A stretch of 64,000 bases of DNA, from assembly GCF_017254915.1 (NCBI RefSeq), contig NZ_JAFKCT010000009.1:124001-188000 (forward strand). Reading direction: 5' to 3'. A model generated the notes under the pieces. The model did no database searches and was not told the DNA's origin. It saw nothing but the letters and a program-made list of their open reading frames with translations. Of this stretch, positions 25,760 to 34,277 are shown in pieces (the stretch's first letter is position 1; every line of letters begins with the position of its first letter). The DNA comes from Algoriphagus oliviformis. Its GTDB lineage: Bacteria; Bacteroidota; Bacteroidia; Cytophagales; Cyclobacteriaceae. The position numbers were made by a program, and so were the translations under genes.

Positions 25760-26841
25760 CTGAGATTTTTTCCTACTATCTTCCACAGTTCCATTCTATT
25801 CCTGAAAACGACCGTTGGTGGGGAGCAGGCTTCACCGAGTGGACCAACGTCAAAAAGGCCAAGCCGCTATTTCACGGGCATAAGCAGCCCATTATTCCTG
25901 GCGAACTGGGCTACTATTCTTTAGACACGACTGAAATTCTACGTAGGCAAGCGCTACTTGCAAACCAATATGGAGTGGATGGATTCGTGTTTTATCACTA
26001 CTGGTTTGGAAGTGGGAAGTATCTTCTGGATAAGCCGTTGTTAAATTTTTTGGCCGATCCGACCATAGACATTCAAATTTGCATCTGCTGGGCCAATGAG
26101 TCCTGGAGGGGTACTTGGCATGGAGCTGCTAAGGATCAAATGCTTCAAGAACAAAAGTATCTGGGGATAGAAGACTATAAAAAACACTTTGAATTTCTCC
26201 TTCCCTTTTTTCAGGATTCCAGATGTCTTCGTATAGAAGGTATGCCCGTCTATCAGATTTATGTTCCAGAGTCGATTCCGGATTTGGCTGTATATATTTC
26301 TACTTTCAACGGTCTCGCTACTGAAAATGGTCTGCCAGGGATTTATTGGATTGGGGTAAAAGCTTCCTCTGGTTTCGACCCCCAAAGCTTCGGGATCCAG
26401 GGGATGGTCAATGGGAATTTGGCCAATATCAATCGATATCACTTTCGTTCTTTTTCGGGATTTTTCAATCGCATCGTACTTAGCAACCCAGTGGTAAGGA
26501 AGTTGTTTAAATGGCCCAAGCGAATCGCATACGGAATAGTAAGGGCGTGTCTGGAGGATTTTAGCACATCCTATTCCTATGATTTCTTTCCCTTAGCAAT
26601 ACCCAATTGGGACAATACGCCGAGGGTGAAACATGAGGGTACGGTCTATACCGGGGCATCTCCATCTTCCTTTGGAAAGCACTTGCTCGCCTGCATCCAA
26701 AGGGCAAAGAAAAATTCCCCAGGAAAAAAATTGGTGTTTATCAAGTCATGGAATGAATGGGCTGAAGGAAACATATTGGAGCCTTCCCAAGAGTACGGAA
26801 GGGGATATTTGGAAGCTTTAAAGTCAGTAGTTGATGGGTAA
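25756..26841 (+). CDS. WbsX-like glycosyltransferase / GH99-like protein
   Basis: 361 residues from GTG 25756, overlapping the upstream stop. YYLPQFHSIPENDRWWGAGFTEW, FVFYHYWFGSGKYLLDKPL and ICICWANESWRGTW are the diagnostic motifs of the WbsX family found in O-antigen and rhamnan loci and related to GH99. The C-terminal KSWNEWAEGNILEPS also matches. Members are annotated as glycosyltransferases but may be glycan-processing enzymes. It overlaps the wzt gene by 8 nt, and its base composition is closer to the flanking regions than to the genes before it. Confidence 0.85.
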   Translation: MTEIFSYYLPQFHSIPENDRWWGAGFTEWTNVKKAKPLFHGHKQPIIPGELGYYSLDTTEILRRQALLANQYGVDGFVFYHYWFGSGKYLLDKPLLNFLADPTIDIQICICWANESWRGTWHGAAKDQMLQEQKYLGIEDYKKHFEFLLPFFQDSRCLRIEGMPVYQIYVPESIPDLAVYISTFNGLATENGLPGIYWIGVKASSGFDPQSFGIQGMVNGNLANINRYHFRSFSGFFNRIVLSNPVVRKLFKWPKRIAYGIVRACLEDFSTSYSYDFFPLAIPNWDNTPRVKHEGTVYTGASPSSFGKHLLACIQRAKKNSPGKKLVFIKSWNEWAEGNILEPSQEYGRGYLEALKSVVDG

Positions 26842-28114
26842 GACGATCATATCAGTTCAGAATCTTTCCAAGCGCTATCGGCTCGGTCTGAAGGAAAAGC
26901 AAGCTGAAACGCTGGTGGGGCAAATTGGCAATGTGATCAAGTCCCCATGGCAAAACCTCAAAAGGCTGCGTGAAATGAATCGTTTTGGTGTAGAAGACGA
27001 GTCGGTTTTCTGGGCCTTAAAGGATATCAATTTCGAAGTAAAGGAAGGAGAAGTGCTGGGCATCATCGGTAAAAACGGAGCTGGGAAGTCGACATTACTT
27101 AAGATTCTTTCCCAAATCACCGAGCCCACTTCTGGGAAAGTGGAAATATTTGGTCGCGTGGCCTCTCTTTTGGAGGTGGGAACTGGATTTCACCCCGAGC
27201 TTTCGGGGCGTGAAAATATCTATATGAACGGAACCATCCTGGGGATGACTCGCCGGGAGATCGATTCCAAACTGGATGAGATCATTGACTTTTCTGGTGT
27301 GGATAAATTTATTGACACCCCAGTGAAGTTTTATTCCTCCGGGATGAAAGTGAGACTAGGTTTCTCCGTAGCAGCCCATCTTGATCCTGAGATTTTAATT
27401 GTTGACGAGGTGTTGGCGGTAGGGGATTTCGAGTTTCAGAACAGATGTCTTGGGAAGATGGAGGATGTGAGTAAAAATGAGGGGAGGACAGTTTTGTTTG
27501 TAAGTCATAATTTGGAGGCTGTCAGGGTTCTTTGTTCTAGGCTAGTTGTTTTAAAAAATGGCGAGGTTTCTTTCGAAGGGGTTGTCAATAACGGAATTGC
27601 TAGCTATTTAGAGTCCAGGAAAATAGGTGGTACATCTAAAATAGATTTGACACATCACGAAGACAAAATCAGACCAAACTTAGGTTTAACTTTAGCAACA
27701 GTTTTTGTAGATGGGAAATTGGGAAATGAAATCCATGCTGGACAGCAATTGAAGGTTGTGCTAGAGTATTGTGTTGAGGAATCCCATTTGAATACTCCAA
27801 TGGATATCGGATTCGGATTGTTTGATCAGTTGGGGAATGCTTTGATGGCATTTAATAATTCTAATTTCAAGCAGAAAGTTGAATTGAAAAGAGTAAGAGG
27901 GCAGGTCGAAGTATGTGTTCCAAAGTTCCCTTTGTATAGATCGGAGAGATTAAATTTTTCATTTTATTTTGGTTATATGGGGGATTACTACGAGGTTCTT
28001 AATAATGCTGCATCTTTATATTGCGTCCATAGTGACTATTTAGGGACTGGAAGACCATTGGATGATCGGTTAAATACCGTGTATCTTCCGGAAATTTTAT
28101 ATAAAGTAAGTTGA
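26834..28114 (+). CDS. wzt: ABC exporter ATPase with glycan-binding domain (Wzt)
   Basis: 426 residues from ATG 26834. Nucleotide-binding domain: Walker A GKNGAGKS (79-86), signature YSSGMKVRL (about 167), Walker B ILIVDE (187-192), H-loop His225. Residues ~255-426 form a β-rich C-terminal domain like the O-antigen-binding domain of Wzt. It pairs with the Wzm permease at 13338-14180 to export the finished glycan. By hand count the ATPase part is richer in G+C (27181-27240: 28 of 60) than the C-terminal part (27661-27720: 19 of 60; 27961-28020: 18 of 60), suggesting a mosaic gene. Confidence 0.92.
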   Translation: MGKTIISVQNLSKRYRLGLKEKQAETLVGQIGNVIKSPWQNLKRLREMNRFGVEDESVFWALKDINFEVKEGEVLGIIGKNGAGKSTLLKILSQITEPTSGKVEIFGRVASLLEVGTGFHPELSGRENIYMNGTILGMTRREIDSKLDEIIDFSGVDKFIDTPVKFYSSGMKVRLGFSVAAHLDPEILIVDEVLAVGDFEFQNRCLGKMEDVSKNEGRTVLFVSHNLEAVRVLCSRLVVLKNGEVSFEGVVNNGIASYLESRKIGGTSKIDLTHHEDKIRPNLGLTLATVFVDGKLGNEIHAGQQLKVVLEYCVEESHLNTPMDIGFGLFDQLGNALMAFNNSNFKQKVELKRVRGQVEVCVPKFPLYRSERLNFSFYFGYMGDYYEVLNNAASLYCVHSDYLGTGRPLDDRLNTVYLPEILYKVS

Positions 28115-28854
28115 GCCTTTTTCGAATTTTTATTCTCGCGGTTTTGAATAAGTTGCCAGGACATTTGAAATGGCAGGTTTATTCTAGTCCATTCCTTAGA
28201 AATCGACTAAGAATCGATTTTTTTCAAACCAGAAGACGCCTTTTATCAAGCGCAAGTAAATTGATTATAATCGGCGCAAATGATGGCTTTAGTTTTGACG
28301 ATTTGTTTCAGAACCTGAATCCGGATTTTGTGTCGGGATTAGTTATTGAACCATCCAAAAAGTATTTCTCCATACTCAGACAGAATCTGGTAAAGTTTAA
28401 AAATGTTGAATTTTTGAACGTAGCCATAACCCATTCAAATAGTTACTTCTCTCTATATCAATTAAATGAGCAGGGCTTAGGCAAGCTTCCAGATTGGGGG
28501 AAAGGATTGGGATCTTTATCAAAACAGAACCTGTTAAAATTTGATGAGATTTCAGAAATGGACATTGAAGTAGAAGAAGTCAAGGGCTTGACCTTTGATA
28601 AAATAATTGAAGATTACTCATTGACCAATGTTGATTATCTTCAAATTGATACAGAAGGATTTGATGGGAAGATAATTAGAATGATTGATTTTGAAATTTT
28701 CACTTCCCAACTTATTAAATTTGAGTGGGTTAATCTAGCTCAGTCCGAGTTGGAGGAGTGCAAATTGACTTTGGTGAATAACGGCTATCACATTTCGGTG
28801 CTTGGTGGTGACGTGGTTGCATATTCTAGGGATTTAAGTATATTCTTCTATTGA
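28111..28854 (+). CDS. FkbM-family methyltransferase
   Basis: 247 residues from TTG 28111 overlapping the stop of wzt (TTGA). IIIGANDGFSFDDLFQ is motif I, GLVIEPSKKYFSIL motif II, and VDYLQIDTEGFDGKIIRMIDF is the characteristic FkbM acidic motif. O-methylation of a sugar is the usual role proposed for family members in glycan loci. The next gene again starts at a TTGA overlap. A second FkbM gene lies at 32626. Confidence 0.8.
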   Translation: MSLFRIFILAVLNKLPGHLKWQVYSSPFLRNRLRIDFFQTRRRLLSSASKLIIIGANDGFSFDDLFQNLNPDFVSGLVIEPSKKYFSILRQNLVKFKNVEFLNVAITHSNSYFSLYQLNEQGLGKLPDWGKGLGSLSKQNLLKFDEISEMDIEVEEVKGLTFDKIIEDYSLTNVDYLQIDTEGFDGKIIRMIDFEIFTSQLIKFEWVNLAQSELEECKLTLVNNGYHISVLGGDVVAYSRDLSIFFY

Positions 28855-29576
28855 TACCAAAGACTGTCCATTATTGCTGGTTTGGGCCCAACAAAAAGCC
28901 AAGTTATTTTTATAAATGTAGAAATTCTTGGATTAAGTTTTTCCCAGGGTTTGATTTCGTTGAATGGAATGAGTCAAATTGTGAATTGTCCGATCCCTTT
29001 TTAAGGGAAGCAGTGAGACGTGAGAAGTGGGCCTTTGTGAGTGACTACATACGGATTCAAAAACTGTTAGAGCATGGGGGTGTGTTTCTTGATACAGATA
29101 TGCTTTTTATTAAGCCATTCGATTTGACTCTATTGACAAATAGTTACTTTGTAGGGATGGAAAACTCTCAGTATATAAGTGCTGGCGTTATCGGATCCGA
29201 AAAAAACGGAGAATATCTGGAGTTGGTGTTTGATTTCTACAAAAGCTTGTACCAGTTTGAATTTGATAAGCTAACGATCCCGACTATTTTGACAGAGGTT
29301 TTTAAAAAATATACAGGAGATGATTGCAATCCAGGATATGTGAAAGGTGGATTAGTTTTATGGTATCCAGTGTTTTATCCACTTCCTTTCAAATTGAGAA
29401 GTTTCCACTGGAATAGATTCGTTTTGGAGGAAACCTTGGCCGTTCATTTATGGGCGGGTTCATGGTTGGTAAATCAAAAATTATCATTATTTCAAAAGTC
29501 GATTTATGTTATTAAATATCATATTTCCCGTTTTTATGTGCCTCATTCTTTGATCAACTATTCCAGAAATATTTGA
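28851..29576 (+). CDS. GT32-like glycosyltransferase with DxD motif
   Basis: 241 residues from TTG 28851. IPKTVHYCWFG at the N-terminus, WAFVSDYIRIQKLLEHGGVFLDTDMLF with DxD at 81-83, then VGMEN and HLWAGSW near the end are standard for the Gly_transf_sug/GT32 group (Och1-like and capsule glycosyltransferases). Probably a retaining, metal-dependent cytoplasmic enzyme. Sugar unknown. TGATG overlap with the next gene. Confidence 0.85.
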   Translation: MIPKTVHYCWFGPNKKPSYFYKCRNSWIKFFPGFDFVEWNESNCELSDPFLREAVRREKWAFVSDYIRIQKLLEHGGVFLDTDMLFIKPFDLTLLTNSYFVGMENSQYISAGVIGSEKNGEYLELVFDFYKSLYQFEFDKLTIPTILTEVFKKYTGDDCNPGYVKGGLVLWYPVFYPLPFKLRSFHWNRFVLEETLAVHLWAGSWLVNQKLSLFQKSIYVIKYHISRFYVPHSLINYSRNI

Positions 29577-31027
29577 TGGAAAAAAGAATTCTATTTTTAT
29601 ATTTTATTTTGGCCTTAGGGATAAAATTGGCCCTGTTTTTTATATTGAATCAATCTAAAATCTTTCAATTCTCTGGATTTATAGGGGAACTTTCAGGTGA
29701 TTCAAATGGGTATTTAAATCCAGTAGATCAATTGTTTGAAACAGGCGTTTTTTATTCTGCCCATAGGATGCCGGGATATAGCTTGGTTTATTTTTTCTTT
29801 TCTTTATTTTTCAATAAAGTATTAAGTCTAAATCTTTTGGTCATATTTCAAGTTGCTATGTCTGCACTGTCTTGTGTGATATTAGCACATTTGAGTTATT
29901 TGATATCACATAAGATGTGGGTTTTTATATCCACATTTATTCTCACTTTGTTTTCCACCTACCTAACTTGGTACGACGGATATGTTTTGACAGAAAGTCT
30001 TACAGCGTCCGTGTTAATCCTTTTGGTTTATTTTGTAGGCATCTATTTCCTAGTGAAGAGAAATTGGAGATGGATGCTAGTAGCGGGGTTATTGTATTCA
30101 TGGTTGGTTTTCTTGAGACCAGTCTTTTTTCCCCTAAGTTTTCTATTTTTTTTACTTTTTTTTATAAACAAGTTGAATTGGAGGGCATTTGGATTTAACG
30201 TTGCAATCTTTATCTCTCCCTTTCTGTTTTTCGACTCCCTGTGGATTTTAGCTAATTGTCATTGGCATAAAAAGTTTGTTCCTTTACAAGTGTCGTTTTT
30301 AGGGCCATCTCAAAGCAATGTATTCTTTGAGCCAGCCTTTCGTTTTATACAAACTTGGGGAGGCAACTACCAATGGTGGGATCCCGGGGCGGAGATACGA
30401 TATTTTGGGGTAGGACATGACAGTCTTGTTTATTCTGATCAAGATAAAATTGTGTTTCCCAAGGAAATATTTACAAGTGAATTTACTATTGACTCATTGG
30501 AGGTCTTGCGACAAGAGTTGCTTGCTTTAAAGCTTGACTCTGGCTTTATTATCGAATCGGAATTCGACTTGCGTTCAAAATCGATTTACCGAAAATTTGA
30601 AGACTATTCTATGTCTATCAAAAGGGAAAATCCGAAACTCTACTGGTTTGATTCTAGACTTTCGCTTATTCATCAGTTTTTTTTTACCACCAAGATACGA
30701 AATCCCTTTTATAATGTAGATTTTCCATTAAGAGATCAGTTTATTTACATAAAGTCATTGGCCTATATTGGAACTTTGGTTTTCGGTTATATTTCATCTG
30801 TCATACTATTGTTTTTCTTGAAGAGAGAACCCGTACTTATGCTACTCACAGGTATAGTTTGGTATGTGTTCCTAATACACCCTATTGTACTTCGGGTAGT
30901 TGAAAACCGGTATCTTTTACCTTCCTATCCGTTTTTGGTGCTTTCTATTATATTAGGCTTTTATTTTGTTACTAATAAATATGTCTTTAGAAAAAAGCAG
31001 GTTGACACTAGTGGTGCCCCAGCATAA
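29576..31027 (+). CDS. GT39-like polytopic membrane glycosyltransferase
   Basis: 483 residues from ATG 29576 (TGATG). The first external loop contains LSGDSNGYL and later HRMPGYSLVYF; WYDGYVLTESLTASVLIL lies in the third or fourth span region, all as in GT39-type GT-C proteins of Bacteroidota. About ten membrane spans with a soluble insert at ~270-370. It probably adds a side-chain sugar from a polyprenyl-phosphate donor in the periplasm; the GT2 synthase encoded next could make that donor. It overlaps the next gene by 47 nt. Confidence 0.75.
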   Translation: MEKRILFLYFILALGIKLALFFILNQSKIFQFSGFIGELSGDSNGYLNPVDQLFETGVFYSAHRMPGYSLVYFFFSLFFNKVLSLNLLVIFQVAMSALSCVILAHLSYLISHKMWVFISTFILTLFSTYLTWYDGYVLTESLTASVLILLVYFVGIYFLVKRNWRWMLVAGLLYSWLVFLRPVFFPLSFLFFLLFFINKLNWRAFGFNVAIFISPFLFFDSLWILANCHWHKKFVPLQVSFLGPSQSNVFFEPAFRFIQTWGGNYQWWDPGAEIRYFGVGHDSLVYSDQDKIVFPKEIFTSEFTIDSLEVLRQELLALKLDSGFIIESEFDLRSKSIYRKFEDYSMSIKRENPKLYWFDSRLSLIHQFFFTTKIRNPFYNVDFPLRDQFIYIKSLAYIGTLVFGYISSVILLFFLKREPVLMLLTGIVWYVFLIHPIVLRVVENRYLLPSYPFLVLSIILGFYFVTNKYVFRKKQVDTSGAPA

Positions 31028-31919
31028 CGACTGGGAATGTGCTCAGGTACTTTTAGATCAGATTAACGAGCTTGCCGATCGTTTTTCTGTTGATAAAATC
31101 AGCGTTGTGCTTGTTGACGATTTTTCGGATCAAATAAACGGATTAATCGAATTGGATTGGGATAGGCTAGATATTAAGATTATTCGATTGGTGCAAAACT
31201 TGGGACATCAACGAGCAATAGCGATTGGTCTGTGTTATGCTTATGACCATTACGATGGTGACTGGATCGGTGTCATGGATGCGGATGGAGAGGATCGTCC
31301 TGAGGACCTATTCAAATTGTGGAATCAAGCGAAAAAGCAATCAGCCAGTGTTTTTGCACATCGTAATAAGCGAAGTGAAGGAATGTTGTTTAAGCTTTTT
31401 TACTGGCTTTATAAGTTTGTATTTTGGATTTGCTCTGGAAAGAGGATTAGTTTCGGAAATTTCAGTGTCATCAGAGGAGATAGATTAAAGGCGCTCGTTC
31501 ATGATCCAAATCTTTGGAATAATTATCCAGCGGCCTTCCTTAAATCCAAAATTGGCTATTCAACACTATCAACGAGCAGAGGAGTTAGATATCATGGCTA
31601 CTCCAAAATGAATTTGACTAGCCTTGTGATTCATGGGCTAAGTGGAGTTGCGGTTTTTGCCGATGTTGTAAATACTAGAATGATTATTTTTTCCCTTGCG
31701 ATCATATTGTCGGCACTTTTAGGAATAAGTATCGTTGTCAGTATTAAAATCCTTACAGATTCGGCAATTCCAGGATGGGCAACCTATTCAGTACTAGCCT
31801 TTGCAATTTTGTTGTTTCAGGCCTTAATTATTGCGTTTTTTACACTTTTCATCTTTTTGTCAAACCGTAGCGTGATGGCAGTGCAGCCTGTCAAAGCATA
31901 CGTCAATTATATCGACTGA
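30981..31919 (+). CDS. Polyprenyl-phosphate-type GT2 with C-terminal membrane helices
   Basis: 312 residues from ATG 30981, inside the end of the upstream gene; earlier in-frame TTG codons are less likely. TLVVPQHNDWE, VVLVDDFSD (DD), RLVQNLGHQRAIAIGL and GVMDADGEDRPED (DxD) are DPM1/GtrB-like. Two or more membrane helices in the last 90 residues. It is a second enzyme of the type at 15561-16496 and is coupled to a GT-C gene, the classic two-part arrangement of glycan side-branch modules. TGATG junction with the next gene. Confidence 0.82.
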   Translation: MSLEKSRLTLVVPQHNDWECAQVLLDQINELADRFSVDKISVVLVDDFSDQINGLIELDWDRLDIKIIRLVQNLGHQRAIAIGLCYAYDHYDGDWIGVMDADGEDRPEDLFKLWNQAKKQSASVFAHRNKRSEGMLFKLFYWLYKFVFWICSGKRISFGNFSVIRGDRLKALVHDPNLWNNYPAAFLKSKIGYSTLSTSRGVRYHGYSKMNLTSLVIHGLSGVAVFADVVNTRMIIFSLAIILSALLGISIVVSIKILTDSAIPGWATYSVLAFAILLFQALIIAFFTLFIFLSNRSVMAVQPVKAYVNYID

Positions 31920-32608
31920 TGGAGTATCCGGGAAATGAACTCGAGCTTTTTGAAAATGCAATAAACTGGAAGGCTTATTTTGCTTTCAAGCTTTCTCCAT
32001 ATATTAAGGGACATGTAGCCGAGGTAGGTGCAGGAATCGGCGGATCAACTACATTTCTCTTTAATTCTCAGGTAAAGGATTGGACTTGTTTTGAGCCGGA
32101 TTTGAGATTGTTCAAACAGCTGAAAAGATCGAGTGATTCCTGGTCATTTAATTCTCAGCTCATTTTAAAAAACGGTTTTCTGCCGGATGAAATAAACCTA
32201 TATGACACTATTCTCTATATTGATGTTTTGGAGCATATAGCAAATGATAAAGAGGAATTAGAGAAAGCATTAACAGCGCTTCGTAAAGGTGGAAACCTTA
32301 TTGTCCTAGTTCCTGCCTTTAAATATTTATTTAGTCCATTCGATGTCAGTGTCGGACACTTTAGGAGGTATACCAAAGCAATGCTTAAATCGCTTGTGCC
32401 GAATAGCTTAAATAATTACGAGTTTTTTTATTTAGATAGCTTGGGCTTTGTTTCGAGCCTAGTAAATAAATGGGTTTTAAAGCAAGCCTATCCTAGCCTT
32501 CAACAAATTCAATTTTGGGACCGGGTATTGGTTCCAATGTCGAAGGTATTAGACCCAATCCATGGCCACAGTTTTGGTAAATCCTTGGTTATGAGGATAG
32601 AGAAATGA
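31919..32608 (+). CDS. Class I SAM-dependent methyltransferase
   Basis: 229 residues. VAEVGAGIGGSTTFLF (motif I), CFEPDLRLFKQLK (motif II), DTILYIDVLEHIANDKEELEKALTALRKGGNLIVLVPAF (post-I to III) and HFRRYTKAML place it in the type-23/11 methyltransferase group common in glycan and lipid loci. Target unknown. Starts at a TGATG overlap; 17 nt separate it from the next gene. Confidence 0.82.
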   Translation: MEYPGNELELFENAINWKAYFAFKLSPYIKGHVAEVGAGIGGSTTFLFNSQVKDWTCFEPDLRLFKQLKRSSDSWSFNSQLILKNGFLPDEINLYDTILYIDVLEHIANDKEELEKALTALRKGGNLIVLVPAFKYLFSPFDVSVGHFRRYTKAMLKSLVPNSLNNYEFFYLDSLGFVSSLVNKWVLKQAYPSLQQIQFWDRVLVPMSKVLDPIHGHSFGKSLVMRIEK

Positions 32609-32625
32609 CCCTTAGTTATATTTAA

Positions 32626-33363
32626 ATGATGTCTAGACTATATCATTCCCAATATCAACAAGATCTTTTTCTTGACCAAATTGTCTTTAATGGAAAGAGG
32701 AAGGGGGTATTTGTCGACATTGGTGCTTATGACGGGACTACAATCAGCAATACTTTATTTTTTGAGCGGGTAAGAGATTGGAAAGGAATCTGTTTTGAGC
32801 CAAATCCAGAAGCTTTTGAGAAATTAATTGCTAATAGGAGTTGCGAATGTCACCAAGTCTGTATTGGAAAAAAGGATAATGAGGTATTTTTTACCCAAGT
32901 GGTCGGAGGCTCGGAAATGTTAAGCGGGGTAAGCGATGAATATCACTCATTGCACTTGTCCCGTATCAAGAAAGAAACTTTAGCAAATGGTGGATGTACA
33001 AGGGAATTAAAGGTTCAAATGCGAACTTTATCCGGTTTTTTGAAAGGTGATTTTGCCCAAGTCGATTTTGTGAGTATTGACACAGAGGGCAATGAATTGT
33101 CTATTTTGGAGACGCTCGATTTTGTAGGCTATACCATCACCGCATTTGTAGTAGAAAACAACTACCGTAATAACAAGGTCAGGGAGGTTTTGGAATCGAA
33201 GAATTATGTCTGGATGGCTAGATTGACCTGCGACGAGGTTTTTGTTCACCGATCTCAAGTATCTTTCGCTATGCTCTTGCGTCTAGGGCTTTTTCTGTTT
33301 CAAAGGAGAATGAATCTGCATGGTAAGGGAATGCGTAAAAGGATAAGGAATCTATGGCGGTGA
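32626..33363 (+). CDS. FkbM-family methyltransferase
   Basis: 245 residues. Starts SQYQQDLFLDQIVF, then GVFVDIGAYDGTTISNTLFFE (motif I), ICFEPNPEAFEKL (motif II) and VDFVSIDTEGNELSILETLDF (FkbM acidic motif). Typical length and order for the family. A basic C-terminal tail (RRMNLHGKGMRKRIRNLWR) may contact membrane or glycan-lipid. Two adjacent ATG codons at 32626 and 32629 are possible starts. It overlaps the GT10 gene by 10 nt. Confidence 0.82.
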   Translation: MMSRLYHSQYQQDLFLDQIVFNGKRKGVFVDIGAYDGTTISNTLFFERVRDWKGICFEPNPEAFEKLIANRSCECHQVCIGKKDNEVFFTQVVGGSEMLSGVSDEYHSLHLSRIKKETLANGGCTRELKVQMRTLSGFLKGDFAQVDFVSIDTEGNELSILETLDFVGYTITAFVVENNYRNNKVREVLESKNYVWMARLTCDEVFVHRSQVSFAMLLRLGLFLFQRRMNLHGKGMRKRIRNLWR

Positions 33364-34277
33364 GAATTCGTTTTGTCGATTTTTTTTCGGGTTTTGATCA
33401 GGAGCGGAATGGAATATTTGTTCTTCTCTCTCGATTTTTTGAACTTCAGATATCGGAAACGCCTGACTTTGTGTTCTATTCAGTATGGGGGAATAAACAT
33501 CTTGATTATTCTTGTACCAGAATATTTGTTACTGGTGAAAATATCCGACCTAACTTTTTTTTATGTGATTATGCAGTAGGTTTTGATTTCTTATCCAGAG
33601 ACAACTATCTAAGGCTTCCTTTATATGTGTATTGGAAAGAATTTAATTATAGGAATTTGCTGCTTCCCCATTATCACAGGATCATTGAATCCCATCCCAA
33701 ATCGAAATTTTGTTGTTTTGTTGTTTCCAATGGTGTATCAAAAAGACGACTCGAATTTTTTGACAAACTGTCTACCTATCAATTGGTCGAGTCTGGGGGG
33801 AAAATAAAAAACAACCTTGGTTATGTTGTAAAGGATAAGTTAGAGTTCATGAGTCCTTACAAGTTTATGATCGCATTTGAAAACTCCAGCTATCCCGGGT
33901 ACGTCACAGAAAAAGTGTACGAATGTTTTTTCACAAATACGATTCCGATTTACTGGGGAAGTGAGAAAATAGGCCTAGACTTCAATCCATCTCGCATTCT
34001 GAGTAGACATGATTTTGATTCAGACGAAGCTTTGATTGAACGCATCGCATACTTGAATGAAAACCAACTAGCTTATCAAGAGTTCATTTCTCAGCCGGTT
34101 TTCGTTGGCAACGAGCCAACTGAGTTTTTCGATGAACAAAGAATCCAATCCTTTTTTGGACGTGTATTTTCGGGACCTATTAAGACATCCAAAATTGGAC
34201 TTAGCCAATCTATTGGAATATTGGAGAGAAAGCGAAGGAATTTCTTTGCAAAGTATATCGATACACCCTTTCGATGA
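33354..34277 (+). CDS. GT10 (α-1,3-fucosyltransferase-like) glycosyltransferase
   Basis: 307 residues. FVTGENIRPNF, LRLPLYVYW and above all YKFMIAFENSSYPGYVTEKVY followed by TIPIYWGS form the conserved GT10 donor-binding region. Family members transfer fucose (or a related 6-deoxy sugar) from GDP-Fuc. GDP-mannose from the ManC at 55189 would be a precursor if GDP-mannose dehydratase and fucose synthase exist elsewhere. Last gene of the AT-rich island; composition changes near its end. It overlaps the next gene by 4 nt. Confidence 0.88.
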   Translation: MAVRIRFVDFFSGFDQERNGIFVLLSRFFELQISETPDFVFYSVWGNKHLDYSCTRIFVTGENIRPNFFLCDYAVGFDFLSRDNYLRLPLYVYWKEFNYRNLLLPHYHRIIESHPKSKFCCFVVSNGVSKRRLEFFDKLSTYQLVESGGKIKNNLGYVVKDKLEFMSPYKFMIAFENSSYPGYVTEKVYECFFTNTIPIYWGSEKIGLDFNPSRILSRHDFDSDEALIERIAYLNENQLAYQEFISQPVFVGNEPTEFFDEQRIQSFFGRVFSGPIKTSKIGLSQSIGILERKRRNFFAKYIDTPFR

